Under the pieces are notes generated by a model, which searched no databases, had not been told where the DNA came from, and saw only the letters and a list, made by a program, of their open reading frames with translations. Made by a program: the position numbers and the translations under genes. Below are positions 26,179 through 35,249 of a stretch of DNA of 64,000 nt, one piece after another (the stretch's first letter is position 1; every line of letters starts with the position of its first letter). Source of the stretch: Psychroflexus maritimus (GTDB lineage Bacteria > Bacteroidota > Bacteroidia > Flavobacteriales > Flavobacteriaceae); contig NZ_JAANAS010000013.1 in the NCBI RefSeq assembly GCF_011089875.1, positions 24,620 through 88,619 of the forward strand, written 5' to 3'.

Positions 26179-27060
26179 ATGATAATTATGCAATTCTATA
26201 AAAAAGATTTTTTGGTAAAATCAGATTTTCAACTTCGTAAACAGCCTACAACAATAAACACAAATTATAGTTCTAAACAACTAAAAAAAGAGCTTAAGAA
26301 AGTAAGAAATGAATTAGGTGAACTTCAAAATATACTCTATGCTCATGCTAAATATGGTGTCTTAATTTGTTTTCAAGGAATGGATTCTTCTGGAAAAGAT
26401 TCATTAATAAGAGAGGTTTTTAAAGATTTTAATATTCGAGGTGTAGTAGCCCATTCTTTTAAAAAACCTTCAGAAAAAGAATTAAAGCACGATTTTTTAT
26501 GGAGGCATTATAAAGCATTGCCAGAACAAGGAAAGTTTTCAGTTTTTAATCGTTCTCATTATGAAAATGTACTTATATCTCAAATTCATCCTAAAATTGT
26601 GCTTAACGAGAATTTGCCGCATATCAACTCAGTTGAAGATATCACACCTCAGTTTTGGGAAACCAGGATTTCTCAAATAAATAATTTTGAACAAACTATT
26701 TCTGAAAATGGAATTATTGTAATGAAGTTTTTTTTGAATATTTCAAAAGACGAACAGCGGCAACGTTTATTGAGGCGTTTAGAAAAACCCAATAAAAATT
26801 GGAAGTTTGCACCCGAAGATATTGAGGAAAGAAAGTTGTGGAATCAATATCTTGATGTATATGAAGATGTGATGAGGAAAACTTCTTACCCTCATGCTTC
26901 TTGGTATAGTATTCCTTCAGATCAAAAACAATTGTCAAGACTTATTGTAGCTAAAATAATACTAGAAGTTATGAAATCCTATACCGATATTAAAAACCCA
27001 CCTGTAACACATCGAGTTAAGGAAAATTTGGAAACGTATATGAAAGACCTTCAAGCATAA
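26179..27060 (+). CDS. PPK2-family polyphosphate kinase
   Basis: The 293-residue product has the PPK2 core: Walker A CFQGMDSSGKDSLIREVF, a second motif FSVFNRSHYENVL, and the lid region KDEQRQRLLRRLEKPNKNWK with FAPEDIEERKLW. The final motif is PHASWYSIPSDQK. PPK2 enzymes transfer phosphate between polyphosphate and nucleotides; whether this one acts on AMP, ADP or GDP cannot be told from the sequence. The start could be 26179 or 26188. It lies just downstream of a MITE-like element, in an isolated position. Confidence 0.9.
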   Translation: MIIMQFYKKDFLVKSDFQLRKQPTTINTNYSSKQLKKELKKVRNELGELQNILYAHAKYGVLICFQGMDSSGKDSLIREVFKDFNIRGVVAHSFKKPSEKELKHDFLWRHYKALPEQGKFSVFNRSHYENVLISQIHPKIVLNENLPHINSVEDITPQFWETRISQINNFEQTISENGIIVMKFFLNISKDEQRQRLLRRLEKPNKNWKFAPEDIEERKLWNQYLDVYEDVMRKTSYPHASWYSIPSDQKQLSRLIVAKIILEVMKSYTDIKNPPVTHRVKENLETYMKDLQA

Positions 27061-27279
27061 GGTAATTAAAGCCTTATTAACACATTTAATATTGAGCTTT
27101 AATTTATTCGTTTTGCATAAACTTAAGCCAGTAAAAAGAGTGTTCAATCTTTCTTAACACCATTAAATAGCCGACTAATAAGAGGGGGTAGGTCATTATT
27201 TGAAGCTTAAGTTCAATTTGATGTTTTGCTTTAATTTCAATTTAATGCTTATGTTGGTATTGGGGGTCTATCTGTAAAC

Positions 27280-28803
27280 CTAGAATTCACCAACAAATTT
27301 TTTAAACTCTTCTAATTTATTTTCTTTTAAAACTTTTTCAATTTTCATTTGTCCGCCTTTCTTCTTTGACTTTTCAGCCCAATCATAAAAAACTTGCACA
27401 GGCAGACTTTTTAGCTGTATTGATTTTAGTCCTTTTTTCCTAGCTACACTATAGTTTTTGTTAGCATCTTTTAAGTAGCGATCTAAAAATTCTTTAATGG
27501 CCTCTTCGTTCTTAACTTTTCCGCCAGCAATAAACCAATGATGTTCAAAGTGGCCATTCATTTTAACTGCACCAACCGAAAACTCAGGAACTTTAATGTT
27601 AAATTCTTTTTCTACAGCTTGAATTGCTTCATTCATTTTGTTTACTGAAAGTTGAGAGCCTGCTACGTTTAAAAAGAATTTGGTTCGCCCTGTAATGATT
27701 ATTTCAGCTTTTTTAAGGTCTGTAAATTGAATAGTATCTCCAATCATGTAACGCCATAAACCTGCACTTGTAGATACTACTAAAACATAATCTTTATTCA
27801 ATTTCACCTCATTAATGGATAAGGATTTAGCATTTTTGTTTAAGCTACCGTCTTCATTAATATAGGCTGGCTCAAAAGGAACAAATTCAAAATAAATACC
27901 TGTATTTAAAGACAATTTCATAGCTTTTGTATCGGGTCTTTGTTGAAAGGCAATAAAACCTTCAGAAGCTAAATAAGTATCAATGACCTCTACAGGTTTA
28001 CCTAAGAGTTGATGAAAACTTTTTTCATAAGGTTGAAAAGCCACACCTCCTGAAGTATAGACTTTAAAGTTAGGCCAAATTTCGTGAATATGCTTAATTT
28101 TGTTATATTCAATTACCTTTTTAAGCATTAACTCTACCCAAGTAGGAATACCTGAAATAGCTCCAATATCCCATTGATTAGCCTTTTTAGCAATACGAAG
28201 TACCCGTTCATCCCAATTCTCTATCTGAGCAATTTCCTCACCAGGTTTATAATAACCAGAAAACCAAAAAGGGATATTACTTGCTGAAATCCCACTGATT
28301 TCTCCTTCATAGAATTTTTCTTTACTCTGGTTCAATTTTGTTGAGCTTCCTAACATTAAAATTTCTTTTTCAAAAAAATCACTCGGTAAGTTAAAGTTAG
28401 CTAAAGCTGCAATTTGTTGAATAGCTGTTTTTCTCAAATCTTCTAGCATGGTATTGGTTACCGGTATTTGTTTACTTTTTGTACCTGTAGTGCCAGAGGT
28501 TAGCGCAAAATAACTGGGTATTCCTGGCCATGTAATATCCTCCTTTTGTAAGTGGATTTTATTCCACCATTCATGATTTATTTTTTTGTAATCAAAATAG
28601 GGTACATTTTTCTTAAAATTAACTTCAGTATCATCACTCATTAATGTTTTTTCAAAATCATAATGCCTACCAAATTCAGTGTGTTTAGCTTTATTTAAAA
28701 GTGATGACAAAGTGCTTTTTTGAAGCTGGATGGGCGCTTCATCATTCTTTACTTTGCTCCCCAAATCGATAATTCCTTTAATTAGTGACCCTATAACAGA
28801 CAT
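27280..28803 (-). CDS. GH3-family acyl-adenylate (acid-amido synthetase-like) protein
   Basis: The 507-residue product has the GH3 ATP-binding motif YFALTSGTTGTKSKQIPVT, plus YTSGGVAFQPYEKSF, DTYLASEGFIAFQ and GLWRYMIGDTIQF. These motifs match the auxin-responsive GH3 family. In plants GH3 enzymes adenylate jasmonate or auxin and join them to amino acids. Bacterial members are widespread in Bacteroidota but their substrates are unknown. The gene is monocistronic here between ppk2 and trxB, without an obvious partner. The 219 bp separating it from ppk2 hold nothing I can identify. Confidence 0.88.
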   Translation of the reverse strand: MSVIGSLIKGIIDLGSKVKNDEAPIQLQKSTLSSLLNKAKHTEFGRHYDFEKTLMSDDTEVNFKKNVPYFDYKKINHEWWNKIHLQKEDITWPGIPSYFALTSGTTGTKSKQIPVTNTMLEDLRKTAIQQIAALANFNLPSDFFEKEILMLGSSTKLNQSKEKFYEGEISGISASNIPFWFSGYYKPGEEIAQIENWDERVLRIAKKANQWDIGAISGIPTWVELMLKKVIEYNKIKHIHEIWPNFKVYTSGGVAFQPYEKSFHQLLGKPVEVIDTYLASEGFIAFQQRPDTKAMKLSLNTGIYFEFVPFEPAYINEDGSLNKNAKSLSINEVKLNKDYVLVVSTSAGLWRYMIGDTIQFTDLKKAEIIITGRTKFFLNVAGSQLSVNKMNEAIQAVEKEFNIKVPEFSVGAVKMNGHFEHHWFIAGGKVKNEEAIKEFLDRYLKDANKNYSVARKKGLKSIQLKSLPVQVFYDWAEKSKKKGGQMKIEKVLKENKLEEFKKFVGEF

Positions 28804-29010
28804 TTTTTTCTACTAAACTACAATTTTTTAATGACGAACTACCTAATGAAAGTTTAATATTCTATTGTTTACTTCGTTCAATCACTAAAAAAAAAGCCAT
28901 TTTAAATCATTTATATCTTTGGCTGATAAGTTTGGTTTTTGTGATAAGTATTTCTTATAGTCTTTTAAGTTTGTTTATTAGTTAATGTTTATTTGTAGTT
29001 TAAAAAAATG

Positions 29011-29018
29011 TACATTTG
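29011..29018 (+). promoter_or_regulatory. -7 box (TACATTTG) of trxB
   Basis: TACATTTG at 29011-29018 fits TAnnTTTG. A TTTG lies at 28992-28995 but only 15 nt away. Because the box overlaps the upstream in-frame ATG (29008), it supports translation starting at 29038. Confidence 0.4.
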
Positions 29019-29037
29019 TAAGATAAATTATAGAATT

Positions 29038-30024
29038 ATGGCAGAACACTTAGAGAGAATAAAATGTTTGATTATTGGTTCGGGGCCAGCTGGATATACA
29101 GCTGCAATTTACGCTGCTAGAGCCGATCTAAACCCTGTTGTCTATACAGGTATGGAACCAGGAGGACAATTAACCACAACTACCGAAGTTGAGAATTTCC
29201 CAGGTTATCCGCAAGGAATTGATGGTCCAAAAATGATGACCGAGCTTCAAGAACAAGCAGAGCGTTTTGGTACTGATGTTAGAATTGGTATGGCTACCAA
29301 AGTTGAATTGGCTAAACAAGAAGGCGGCCTTCATAAAGTTCAAATAGATAATAAAAAATGGATAGAAGCAGCCTCTGTGATTATTTCAACAGGAGCCTCT
29401 GCTAAATATCTAGGCATTGAGAGTGAACAGCGCTTAAGAGGCGGAGGAGTTTCTGCATGTGCCGTTTGCGATGGCTTCTTTTATAAAGGACAGGATGTAG
29501 CTATTGTTGGAGGTGGAGATACAGCCGCCGAAGAAGCAACTTATCTTGCAAAAATATGTAACCACGTAACCATGTTAGTTAGAAGAGGTGAGATGCGAGC
29601 TTCAAAAGCTATGCAAAATCGCGTTTTTAATACGAAAAACTTAACGGTAAAATTTTATACTGAAGTTGATGAAGTTATAGGCGAGCAAGTGGTTGAAGGT
29701 TTACGTATGATTAATAATCAAACCAACGAAACTGAGGAAATTAAAATTACGGGTTTATTTATTGCTATTGGACATAAACCTAATACCGATATCTTTAAAG
29801 GTTTTCTTGATATGGATAACACAGGTTATATTATTACTCAAGGAAAAACTACAAAAACTAATATTCCTGGCGTTTTTGCAAGTGGAGATGTTCAAGATAA
29901 AGAGTATAGACAAGCTGTTACCGCAGCGGGAACAGGATGTATGGCTGCTTTAGATGCAGAACGCTATCTTGCTAGTTTGGCTCCTGAAGAAGACAAGGTA
30001 ACTGAAGATGAATTTGTGAATTAA
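29038..30024 (+). CDS. trxB: Thioredoxin-disulfide reductase
   Basis: The product has 328 residues from the ATG at 29038. FAD-binding GSGPAGYTAAIYAARA, the redox-active CAVCDG, the NADPH-binding IVGGGDTAAEEATYLA and the C-terminal FAD motif GVFASGDVQDKEYRQAVTAAG are all present. The order and length fit TrxB. It reduces thioredoxin with NADPH in the cytoplasm. The frame extends to an ATG at 29008, but that overlaps a -7 box and is not conserved. A terminator follows at 30043-30076. Confidence 0.95.
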   Translation: MAEHLERIKCLIIGSGPAGYTAAIYAARADLNPVVYTGMEPGGQLTTTTEVENFPGYPQGIDGPKMMTELQEQAERFGTDVRIGMATKVELAKQEGGLHKVQIDNKKWIEAASVIISTGASAKYLGIESEQRLRGGGVSACAVCDGFFYKGQDVAIVGGGDTAAEEATYLAKICNHVTMLVRRGEMRASKAMQNRVFNTKNLTVKFYTEVDEVIGEQVVEGLRMINNQTNETEEIKITGLFIAIGHKPNTDIFKGFLDMDNTGYIITQGKTTKTNIPGVFASGDVQDKEYRQAVTAAGTGCMAALDAERYLASLAPEEDKVTEDEFVN

Positions 30025-30042
30025 CAAGAAAAATTCATTTTA

Positions 30043-30076
30043 AATAAGGCTAGCCTACTGGATAGCCTTATTTTTT
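30043..30076 (+). terminator. Intrinsic terminator of trxB
   Basis: AATAAGGCTA (30043-30052) pairs with TAGCCTTATT (30063-30072), with a 10-nt loop and a T tail. It begins 18 nt past the trxB stop. Confidence 0.85.
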
Positions 30077-30145
30077 ATCTTATACTATTTTTGTTGTTGA
30101 TTAAGCTTGTGGTATTTTGTAATATCAATATAATCACTAAATATC

Positions 30146-30222
30146 CGCTATCTAGCTGATTCATTTTCTCCTCTATTTCCTTGTTCAAAATTTTTGTCCT
30201 CTGCGTAGGGATGCAAATTAAT
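30146..30222. repeat. Decayed partial copy of the MITE-like element
   Basis: Read on the plus strand it matches the reverse complement of the right two thirds of 25967-26131. Shared blocks are CGCTA..TAGCT, ATTCATTTTC, ATTTCCTTGTTCA and GGGATGCAAATTA. The terminal repeat and much of the internal palindrome are eroded. It lies in the 600-bp gap between trxB and the CPBP gene. Confidence 0.6.
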
Positions 30223-30350
30223 TAGCACCTTGTCTAGGAAAAAATTGATTTTGCTTTACTAGGGGTGTTCAAAAATCAAATAAGTATAATTTGAAACCTA
30301 AGTTTAATTATAGTGTTAACTCTTATGCTTCATGGCTGATTATGAAAAAT

Positions 30351-30494
30351 AGCCCTGATTGTAGTGGAAAACCCGGAATTGAGAAAGCTTAATTTTACTT
30401 ACTTTAACAAAGCGACCGGCAGGAAGCTCTTGATTAAAGTTAGAAAAATTTGCTTGCTTAATGAGGATTTGAAGAGAAAAGCAGGTTCTTGGCT
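30351..30494. ncRNA. Structured intergenic RNA, copy 2 (Flavo-1-like?)
   Basis: This segment is diverged from copy 1 at 21270-21414 but keeps all three helices: AGCC (30351-30354) with GGCT (30491-30494); AGC (30386-30388) with GCT (30452-30454); TAAC (30405-30408) with GTTA (30439-30442). The apical block AAAGCGACCGGCAGGAAGCT (30409-30428) is unchanged. It stands about 130 bp before the CPBP protease gene; copy 1 stands about 170 bp before the carboxylase operon. It may be a cis-regulatory leader, a small RNA, or a mobile repeat. Confidence 0.55.
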
Positions 30495-30625
30495 TCAATA
30501 AATTAAAGGTATAATTTTTATAGATTTCTGTAACTTTTTATCCTAAAAACTAATTTGTTACTTATTAGATAAAATATTTTGAATATACAGGATTTTATAT
30601 AGTATTGCATTTATTAAATATTAAG

Positions 30626-31564
30626 ATGAGAGATTACATAGCTTTAGCTTCAAAATCCTACCACGAATGGTGGCGTTATTTATTTGGAACGTTTTTAATT
30701 TTTGTGATTTGGCAAATAGGAATTGTTCCTTTTGCCGTAACTGTTGGAACAAAAAAAGCCATGGAGGAGAGCCTAGATAATATAGGTGACCTATCCGACT
30801 ATGAAGTTTTAATGAATACGTTAGACTCTAATCTAACTTTTTTCTTGCTATTGCTTTCTTTTGTGTTTGGTTTTTTTGGGGTGTGGTTGGTGGTTCGGTT
30901 TTTTCATTCGCAAAAATGGAAAGATTTGCTAACTACCCGTGATAAATTTGATTGGGGGAGAGTGCTAACAGGTTTTAGCATCGTTGCTATTTTTGTTACA
31001 GCTTCTACACTTATTGAATATTGGGTTAATCCTGGAGATTATGTGTTTAATTATAAAAGCAAAGAGTTTTTGATTTTAGCTGCTATTGGCATAGTGATGG
31101 TGCCGCTGCAAACTACTTTTGAAGAACTTTATTTTAGAGGCTATTTAATGCAAGGTCTAGGAATTGTTTTTAAAAATAGAGCATTACCTCTAATTGTTAC
31201 TTCGGTTGGTTTTGGCTTGTTGCACTTAGGCAATCCTGAAGTAGCACAACTGGGAACTATTTTAATGGTAAACTACATAGGAACTGGGTTTTTATTAGGT
31301 ATAATGGTCTTGATGGATGAAGGCTTAGAGCTTTCTATAGGTTATCATGCCGGCAATAACCTAATTACTGCTTTATTAGTAACTGCAGACTGGACGGCTT
31401 TTCAAACAGAGTCAGTTTTAAAATCTGTTGCAGAACCAAGCGTTGGTTTTGAAATATTTTTACCAGTTTTAGTTATTTATCCATTATTTCTTGCTTTTTT
31501 AGCTAAAAAATACAAATGGCATGGTTGGAAACAAAAATTACTAGGAAAGCTAAATGTTTCATAA
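30626..31564 (+). CDS. CPBP-family intramembrane glutamic endopeptidase
   Basis: The product has 312 residues from the ATG at 30626 and about seven hydrophobic segments. It carries the CPBP/Abi motifs: EELYFRGYL (EExxxR), FGLLHLGNPE (FxxxH) and a final HAGNN (HxxxN/B). These residues form the active site of Rce1/MroQ-type intramembrane proteases. The substrate is unknown; bacterial members include bacteriocin-immunity and quorum-sensing proteases. It lies alone downstream of the structured RNA at 30351-30494. A weak A/T-rich hairpin follows the stop. Confidence 0.88.
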   Translation: MRDYIALASKSYHEWWRYLFGTFLIFVIWQIGIVPFAVTVGTKKAMEESLDNIGDLSDYEVLMNTLDSNLTFFLLLLSFVFGFFGVWLVVRFFHSQKWKDLLTTRDKFDWGRVLTGFSIVAIFVTASTLIEYWVNPGDYVFNYKSKEFLILAAIGIVMVPLQTTFEELYFRGYLMQGLGIVFKNRALPLIVTSVGFGLLHLGNPEVAQLGTILMVNYIGTGFLLGIMVLMDEGLELSIGYHAGNNLITALLVTADWTAFQTESVLKSVAEPSVGFEIFLPVLVIYPLFLAFLAKKYKWHGWKQKLLGKLNVS

Positions 31565-31619
31565 AAAAAAATCTTTTTTTAGCTTTGTTTTTACTAACTT
31601 TAGCTCATAAAATTAGATT

Positions 31620-32720
31620 ATGAGTAAAAATATAATTCAAGTACATCCTCACTTTAAACTAAATGGTAATCACTTTACAACTAAGGAATTGTATTCGGTT
31701 GCTTATTCTTTTATTAAAGAAGGAGAGGACTATGAAGAGCTGATAGGGAATTTTTTATTAGATTGGCTTAATGAGAGTTACGATAAAATTAAGCTGCGAA
31801 CTTCGGGTACAACTGGTGCGCCAAAACCTATTTTTATTGAGAAAGTAAAAATGAAAGCTTCTGCATTGGCTACACAAAAACGTTTTAAGTTACCTTCAAA
31901 AACTAAAGTTCTGCTTTGTATTCCTGCAAATTATGTAGCTGGTAGAATGATGTTGGTTAGAGCGATGGTGTTGGGTTGGGAAATAGATACCGTTAAACCA
32001 CAATCCAGAGCTTTAGATGACATTAATAAAACTTACGACTTTTGTGCTCTGACCCCTCATCAACTTGCTAATTCTTTACATCAGATTCATTTAATTAGAA
32101 AGCTAATTGTTGGTGGAGCTCCCGTAAATAACTCGCTTTTAAATAAACTAAAAAACATTCCTACTAAGGTTTATGAAACTTATGGAATGACTGAAACAGT
32201 AACTCATATAGCAACTCGCCGAATTAATTCGCTCAAAAAAACCAAGGATAAACCTTTTAAAGCTATTAGTGAAGTAAGCTTTAGTACAAACAATAAGCAT
32301 TGTTTAGTTATTAATGCACCAAAAATTTTAAATGAACCTATACTAACTAAAGATGTTGTAGAATTAGTTGACGAAACTAAGTTTTTTTGGAAAGGGAGGC
32401 TTGATAATGTAATTAATAGTGGTGGTGTTAAAATTCATCCAGAGGCTTTAGAAAAGAAAATACAAAGCCAATTTGATTTTCCCTTTTTTTTAACAGGAAT
32501 CAAAGACCAAGAGCTTGGACAAAAATTGATAATGCTTGTTGAATCAGAAAATAAAATTCCTAAAGAAAAGCTCTATAAACAATTGGATTTGGCAGGTTTA
32601 AGTAAATTAGAATTACCCAAAGAGATTATTCAAACAAAAGCCTTTAATAAAACAAGAACAGGTAAAATAGATAGAAAATTAACGCTTAATCAGGCTATGA
32701 ACGACCATACAATAGTTTGA
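31620..32720 (+). CDS. menE: O-succinylbenzoate-CoA ligase-like AMP-binding protein (MenE)
   Basis: The 366-residue product is a shortened ANL-superfamily enzyme. It has the AMP-binding P-loop RTSGTTGAPKPI, adenylate motif VYETYGMTETVTHIATRR, a hinge GRLDNVINSGGVKIHPEAL and the C-terminal lysine motif KTRTGKIDRK. The short form, with much of the N-terminal subdomain missing, is usual for MenE in flavobacteria. It activates o-succinylbenzoate with CoA in menaquinone synthesis. No other men gene is adjacent, so the specific assignment rests on length and family resemblance. Confidence 0.75.
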   Translation: MSKNIIQVHPHFKLNGNHFTTKELYSVAYSFIKEGEDYEELIGNFLLDWLNESYDKIKLRTSGTTGAPKPIFIEKVKMKASALATQKRFKLPSKTKVLLCIPANYVAGRMMLVRAMVLGWEIDTVKPQSRALDDINKTYDFCALTPHQLANSLHQIHLIRKLIVGGAPVNNSLLNKLKNIPTKVYETYGMTETVTHIATRRINSLKKTKDKPFKAISEVSFSTNNKHCLVINAPKILNEPILTKDVVELVDETKFFWKGRLDNVINSGGVKIHPEALEKKIQSQFDFPFFLTGIKDQELGQKLIMLVESENKIPKEKLYKQLDLAGLSKLELPKEIIQTKAFNKTRTGKIDRKLTLNQAMNDHTIV

Positions 32721-32840
32721 TTTTAAAACAATAGTTTGTTGCCCATTTTTTAAAAGCTCTCACAAACTAAATTATTTTGTTTTACTTTAAAAACTAATGA
32801 TTAATCAAATAAACTTAACACTTAATAATTTATCCTTATA

Positions 32841-33602
32841 ATGAAAATTTTAATATCTCCCGCAAAATCGCTTGATTTAGAACGCGCAATTCCTGTAAAT
32901 TCATTTACCACTCCAGTTTTCTTAACTACTGCAGTGAAAGTGAACAAAAAATTAGCGACTTGTTCAAAAGACGAACTAAAACGATTAATGGCTATAAGTG
33001 AAAAACTAGCTGATTTAAATTACGAGCGATATCAAGATTTTCAAGAAGACCATCACACAGGGAATTCAAGACAAGCAGTTTTCACTTTTAATGGCGATGT
33101 TTACGATGGCCTTGATGTTTATAATATAGCCCCTGATAACTACGAAATACTTCAACAAAAACTCCGAATTTTATCAGGTTTATATGGAATCTTAAAGCCA
33201 TTCGATTTAATACAGCCTTACCGTTTAGAAATGGGAACAAAATTAGCTATTGGAGAAAACAAAAATTTATATGAATTATGGAAAGCTAAAATTACAGAAA
33301 ACTTAAATGAAGAAATAAAAGAAGATGACTTATTGATTAACTTAGCTAGTAATGAGTATTTTAAGGCAGTAAATAAAAAAGAAATTAAGGCAAAGATTGT
33401 TTCTCCTGTTTTTAAAGATTTTAAAAACGGCAAACTTAAAGTAATTAGTTTTTATGCGAAAAAAGCCCGTGGCGCTATGGTAAAATATATTATTGAGCAA
33501 AACGCAAAGACAATTGATGATATAAAAAACTTTAATTATATGAATTATAAGTTTAGCGAAAAAGAATCAACAAATCGTTTAACCCCTACTTTTGTTAGAT
33601 AG
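32841..33602 (+). CDS. yaaA: Peroxide stress protein YaaA
   Basis: The 253-residue product matches YaaA/DUF328 throughout. Segments include MKILISPAKSLDLE, FNGDVYDGLDVYNI, LRILSGLYGILKPFDLIQPYRLEMG, INLASNEYFKAV and FYAKKARGAMVKYII. YaaA limits free iron and oxidative DNA damage under peroxide stress, and has a DNA-binding helix-hairpin-helix-like fold. It is adjacent to, and ends at the base before, a GAF-PAS gene. Confidence 0.94.
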   Translation: MKILISPAKSLDLERAIPVNSFTTPVFLTTAVKVNKKLATCSKDELKRLMAISEKLADLNYERYQDFQEDHHTGNSRQAVFTFNGDVYDGLDVYNIAPDNYEILQQKLRILSGLYGILKPFDLIQPYRLEMGTKLAIGENKNLYELWKAKITENLNEEIKEDDLLINLASNEYFKAVNKKEIKAKIVSPVFKDFKNGKLKVISFYAKKARGAMVKYIIEQNAKTIDDIKNFNYMNYKFSEKESTNRLTPTFVR

Positions 33603-34505
33603 ATGAAACTACCAGAAATACCAAAAAATGAAACTGAGCGTTTAGCTGCCTTACACAAATATGGAATTTTAGATACCGAATTTGATGAAAAGTTTGATGC
33701 TTTAACTCAATTAGCTAGTCAGATTTGTAATACCAAAATAGCTTTAATAAGTTTAATCGATGAAAACAGACAATGGTTTAAATCGGTTATTGGACTAAAA
33801 GTAAGGCAAACTGCTAGAGGAATTTCTTTTTGTAGCCACGCCATTAATCAGCCGTTTGAATTATTAGAGGTACAAGACGCTTCTCAAGATGAACGCTTTT
33901 TTGACAATCCCTTAGTTATTGGCGATCCCTATATTAGATTTTATGCCGGCTTTCCCGTTCTAGATAAGCAAGGCTTTGCTTTAGGTACCTTATGCGTTAT
34001 AGATACAGTGCCTAAAAAGCTAACAACCACTCAAAAATCAGCATTAAAACTACTTGCAAAACAGGTTTACCACTTTATTGAATTACATAGCAATACGCAA
34101 AGTATTGAAAATGAACGACAAAGTTTTAAACGATTTGCTGCACTATCTCCTTCTATTATCTATAGGCATTCTTCTCATAAGCATTTAATTTACCACAGTC
34201 CTAAAGTTGAAGATTTACTAGGTTATACCCAGATTGATTTTAAAAATAATCCTAATTTATGGATGAAATTAATTCATAAAGATGATGTAAATCGGGTTAA
34301 AGAAGCATTTAAAAATACTAAAATTAATCAAAAAATAAACCTAACGTATAGGATCCAAACTAAAGATCAATCCTGGCTTTGGGTCAACGATATAGGCATA
34401 AGTCTTAAAACTAAAAACAACTATTTTTTTAAAGAAGGAGTGGTTACAAATATTACAGAAACAATAAAAAATAAAGACGTGTTTTTAAAAACTAACAAGT
34501 CTTAG
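33603..34505 (+). CDS. GAF-PAS sensor protein without output domain
   Basis: The 300-residue product begins with the segment typical of this GAF family (NETERLAALHKYGILDT). A GAF domain occupies about 25-165 (GISFCSHAINQPFELL, YAGFPVLDKQGFALGTLCVID). A PAS/PAC module follows at about 180-290 (YHSPKVEDLLGY, SWLWVNDIGISL). There is no histidine kinase, GGDEF, EAL or phosphatase domain, although such GAF domains usually have one. It may be a stand-alone sensor or a remnant. The ATG follows the yaaA stop directly, so it is probably co-transcribed. Confidence 0.82.
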   Translation: MKLPEIPKNETERLAALHKYGILDTEFDEKFDALTQLASQICNTKIALISLIDENRQWFKSVIGLKVRQTARGISFCSHAINQPFELLEVQDASQDERFFDNPLVIGDPYIRFYAGFPVLDKQGFALGTLCVIDTVPKKLTTTQKSALKLLAKQVYHFIELHSNTQSIENERQSFKRFAALSPSIIYRHSSHKHLIYHSPKVEDLLGYTQIDFKNNPNLWMKLIHKDDVNRVKEAFKNTKINQKINLTYRIQTKDQSWLWVNDIGISLKTKNNYFFKEGVVTNITETIKNKDVFLKTNKS

Positions 34506-34710
34506 TAGTCTGCTAGAAGCATACAATTTCATCAACTTTTCATTTCTTAAAAGAAGCAATTTAATTATCAAGATTAATAGCTACATCTATAAACTAAATG
34601 CTTATGATTAGCTTGAATAAATACAATAAAGCATAATTTTTAATTAAATTCATAAATAAAAGTTAGTTTATCGTTTTATGATTTTTACCTTCGAAAAAAA
34701 AAAGATAATA

Positions 34711-34887
34711 ATGTTTGGATTATTTAAAAAGAAAAGTGAGTTAGATCAATTAAGAGAACAATATAAAAAACTACAAAAAGAATCTTTTGAACTTTCAAAA
34801 ACTAATCGCTCCTCAGCCGATAAAAAAGCCGCTGAAGCCGAAGAGGTGTTTAAGAAAATTGAGGCTTTAAAAGAAAAAGAAAAGTAA
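34711..34887 (+). CDS. Small coiled-coil protein, Lacal_2735-like
   Basis: The product has 58 residues from the ATG at 34711 (the frame opens at 34678). It starts MFGLFKKKSELDQLREQYKK, followed by a highly charged helix. This is the Lacal_2735 type of small flavobacterial protein, always about 60 residues and of unknown role. The upstream frame has no recognisable start context and the MFGLFKKK start is the family norm. It stands alone, 206 bp after the GAF-PAS gene, and its stop is inside a weak terminator. Confidence 0.75.
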   Translation: MFGLFKKKSELDQLREQYKKLQKESFELSKTNRSSADKKAAEAEEVFKKIEALKEKEK

Positions 34888-34919
34888 ATTTATCTTTAAG
34901 TTAAATTTGGTTTTTTTTT
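34886..34919 (+). terminator. Weak terminator after the small coiled-coil gene
   Basis: AAATTTA (34886-34892) pairs with TAAATTT (34902-34908), then GG and nine T (34911-34919). The stem is A/T only but the T tract is long. Confidence 0.45.
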
Positions 34920-35249
34920 GAAAACTTGAATCCAGCAAATTAAAAAAATTTTTGTTTTGGTTTTCAGTATTTGAAAATTTTAACTTAGTAGATTAACTTC
35001 AAACTCTAATTTTTCCATTAGTTTTAACTTAAGAGGAGTTATTTATAAATTAAAGCCTGCTCAAGGAATTTGACTCCCTTATTTCTTGCTATACACCCTT
35101 TGTCTATCAAAAGGTTTTGTTTTTTTTTAAAATAAAACAGAAACTTTGTCTTTGTTGACAGATTTACTTAAGAAAAAAATTATTACTTTAGTAATATCAT
35201 TTAATATTAGCTTCCATTATAAAAGGGCAGTATTAATAAGCAAGAAGCA
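34920..35249. other. Intergenic stretch with no identified feature
   Basis: 330 bp of AT-rich sequence before the secreted YD-like gene. I see no gene, RNA fold or repeat in it. Confidence 0.6.
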
